NCBI GenBank assembly: GCA_003448875.1
Contig: DLXG01000024.1
Coordinates: 1-6,735, forward strand
DNA: 6,735 bases
DNA from: Anaerolineaceae bacterium
Lineage (GTDB): Bacteria; Chloroflexota; Anaerolineae; Anaerolineales; Anaerolineaceae
Direction: 5' to 3'
The translations under genes were made by a program, and so were the position numbers. The notes under the pieces are model-generated. The model was not told the origin of the DNA. It saw only the letters and a program-made list of their open reading frames with translations, and made no database searches. Below are positions 6,291 to 6,735 of the stretch, piece after piece. The first letter of the stretch is position 1. Each line of letters starts with the position of its first letter.

Positions 6291-6301
6291 AATGCTATAC
6301 T
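6272..6301 (+). promoter_or_regulatory. Near-consensus sigma70 promoter for the structured RNA
   Basis: TTGACA (6272-6277) is a perfect -35 box and TATACT (6296-6301) is a good -10 box, with an 18-bp spacer and an extended TG at 6293-6294. The predicted start is A6308. The -35 box is the centre of the inverted repeat and the right arm of the repeat fills most of the spacer, which predicts direct repression or steric control. Confidence 0.85.
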
Positions 6302-6307
6302 ATCCCT

Positions 6308-6516
6308 AGCACCTTTTCAAACCAAGAACGAACTGCCTCAACCGAGACGCACCCGCAAACACAACGCCCCGCCGGGCGTTGTGCGCCCGACCGGGGCGTT
6401 CCGTGAGCCGTGTGGGTAGCACGCTCACGGTTGAGGCAAGCAGAGTGCGCTGCTCGCCTCGTGAGGAAGTATACCACGAGAGAACAGAACCCTGCTACGA
6501 CCCCGGCAGGGTTTTT
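6308..6516 (+). ncRNA. Putative structured non-coding RNA of about 210 nt, family not recognised
   Basis: The stretch between a near-consensus promoter and a clear terminator has no ATG-initiated reading frame on the plus strand but many complementary segments. TGCCTCAA (6334-6341) pairs with TTGAGGCA (6431-6438) to enclose about 90 nt. Inside are CACAACGCCC/GGGCGTTGTG (6360-6369, 6374-6383; loop CGCC), CGCCC/GGGCG (6384-6388, 6394-6398) and CCGTGAGC/GCTCACGG (6401-6408, 6423-6430). Downstream are AGCAG/CTGCT (6439-6443, 6450-6454) and CTCGTG/CACGAG (6458-6463, 6475-6480), then the terminator. A loop at 6464-6474 is purine-rich. I compared it from memory with 6S RNA, SRP RNA, RNase P RNA and tmRNA and found no convincing match. 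It could be a trans-acting RNA, a leader whose gene lies beyond the terminator, or an RNA partner of a mobile system. An open frame in phase with position 6310 lacks an ATG and ends in the terminator tail, so coding is unlikely. Confidence 0.6.
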
Positions 6517-6520
6517 GTTT
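6488..6520 (+). terminator. Rho-independent terminator of the structured RNA
   Basis: AACCCTGC (6488-6495) pairs with GCAGGGTT (6506-6513) around a loop of about 10 nt, followed by TTTTTGTTT (6512-6520). Its placement 180 nt after the predicted start sets the RNA at roughly 205-213 nt. Confidence 0.9.
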
Positions 6521-6549
6521 AGCGGTGTTGGCTCACTTCTTTCCCTCCA

Positions 6550-6597
6550 TTCAGGCGGCAGGTGCGTGATGATGGGTTCGAGTCCCATCCGCCTGAA
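6550..6597 (+). other. tRNA-like acceptor/T-arm minihelix without D or anticodon arms
   Basis: ATGGG-TTCGAGT-CCCAT (6572-6588) is a canonical T arm with the TTCGA loop. The next seven bases, CCGCCTG (6589-6595), pair perfectly with CAGGCGG (6552-6558), exactly the length of an acceptor stem, followed by A in the discriminator position; the complementarity extends to 9 bp (TTCAGGCGG/CCGCCTGAA). Only 13 nt link the acceptor strand to the T arm, so there is no D or anticodon arm and no functional tRNA. CCA is absent. It could be a decayed tRNA, a tRNA mimic within a larger RNA, or a chance resemblance of an intron hairpin. An alternative pairing GGTGC/GCACC (6561-6565, 6601-6605) encloses the T-arm-like hairpin. 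Confidence 0.5.
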
Positions 6598-6735
6598 ACA
6601 GCACCTTGACAAGCGACATGGTGATCCTCCAAACAAACCAGCCGCCAAAGATGGGCGGGATGCTCCCCGATCCTGCGGTGGGTGCAAATCTCACCCGGCT
6701 GGACTGGCGAACCTGACCTTGCTAGCGAGGCAGGT
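6561..6735 (+). other. Nested-stem region, possible 5' part of a large structured RNA (group II intron-like), cut by window edge
   Basis: No credible gene is seen from 6521 to the right edge, but nested stems are present. CCAGCCG (6638-6644) pairs with CGGCTGG (6696-6702) and encloses GGGTG/CACCC (6680-6684, 6692-6696; loop CAAATCT). ACCTG/CAGGT (6711-6715, 6731-6735) with inner CCT/AGG (6717-6719, 6728-6730) closes a hairpin at the edge. GGTGC/GCACC (6561-6565, 6601-6605) encloses the T-arm-like hairpin. GTGCG at 6562-6566 matches the 5' consensus of group II introns, and GGGTGCAAATCTCACCC resembles hairpins I recall from domain I of bacterial group II introns. No domain V or reverse transcriptase can be seen because the sequence ends, so this is only a hypothesis. 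Confidence 0.35.

Noticed and set aside
6404..6432. Resemblance of AGCCGTGTG...CACG...ACGGTT to group II intron domain V
   Set aside because: The upper helix is only about 3 bp, the loop is not a GNRA tetraloop and the bulge is larger than 2 nt. The alternative CCGTGAGC/GCTCACGG stem is longer and perfect.
6310..6522. Open frame on the plus strand through the RNA gene (no ATG; possible TTG or GTG starts at 6379, 6403, 6412)
   Set aside because: No convincing ribosome site precedes any start, the frame coincides with strong hairpins, and its stop lies in the T-tract of the terminator, so an intact message would not contain it. Its C-terminal part looks mildly protein-like, so conservation in that frame would reopen the question.
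5580..6597. Integrative-element att site pair between tRNA-Lys and the tRNA-like minihelix
   Set aside because: The only shared stretch is the universal T-loop context GGGTTCGAG; the tRNA-Lys 3' end is not repeated, and no integrase is present in the window.
6355..6600. tmRNA, suggested by GCAAAC at 6355 and the T-arm/acceptor element at 6550-6597
   Set aside because: There is no GGGG-type 5' acceptor with the GGATTCGAC element, no plausible tag with stop, a terminator separates the two parts, and the acceptor partner lies right beside the T arm.
6551..6619. A 22-codon minus-strand ORF with a perfect GGAGG six bases before ATG
   Set aside because: The codons are largely the antisense of the T-arm-like hairpin, no promoter is visible, and the short peptide has no recognisable features. 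The ribosome-site match could be chance.
6295..6687. A 130-codon frame on the minus strand across the structured RNA region
   Set aside because: Composition is low-complexity R/C/P/S, it crosses a promoter, a terminator and the tRNA-like hairpin, and it includes the typical antisense T-arm reading (GLEPI). No ribosome site supports it.
6662..6710. Cobalamin riboswitch-like GGTGCAAATC segment
   Set aside because: The conserved B12 box and the surrounding core order are absent, and no cobalamin-related gene follows in the window.

Overview
The window looks like chromosomal DNA of a moderate-GC bacterium, most likely a Chloroflexota member of the Anaerolineae type. That placement is an inference from the protein style, sigma70-like promoters and gene content; no taxonomic marker is present. 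The left 5.4 kb is ordinary transport machinery on the minus strand. The right 1.3 kb, on the plus strand, is where the unexplained structure lies.

Positions 1-1112 (minus) hold an ABC-2 type exporter: a complete ATPase whose stop codon overlaps the start of its membrane partner, which runs off the left edge. Positions 1113-1280 hold the exporter's leader, an extended -10 promoter and, just upstream of it, the rho-independent terminator of the next operon. Positions 1281-5422 (minus) are a three-gene nucleoside-type (BMP family) ABC importer operon in the order tandem ATPase, permease, permease. Its genes are overlapped or 6 bp apart. The substrate-binding lipoprotein is not in the window.

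Positions 5423-5579 are a divergent promoter region. A strong promoter drives tRNA-Lys(TTT) at 5580-5651. Two hairpins follow, the second terminator-like, and then a 154-residue protein made of two excisionase/MerR-like helix-turn-helix units. That gene has no obvious promoter of its own, so it may be expressed by read-through from the tRNA, and it ends at a strong terminator (6223-6250).

From 6258 on there is no convincing protein gene. A perfect 13-bp inverted repeat has a consensus TTGACA -35 box at its centre. With an extended -10 box it forms a near-consensus promoter. About 210 nt downstream is a clear terminator, and the DNA between is dense in complementary segments: a long-range 8-10 bp closing stem, several internal hairpins and competing alternative pairings. 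I read this as an independently transcribed structured non-coding RNA that I cannot match to a known family. After its terminator comes a tRNA-like acceptor/T-arm minihelix (6550-6597), then more nested stems up to the right edge. This second block may be the 5' part of another large RNA, possibly a group II intron beginning GTGCG at 6562. The tandem helix-turn-helix protein, the palindromic operator-promoter and the structured RNA are adjacent and co-oriented, which makes them the best candidate here for an undescribed regulatory unit.
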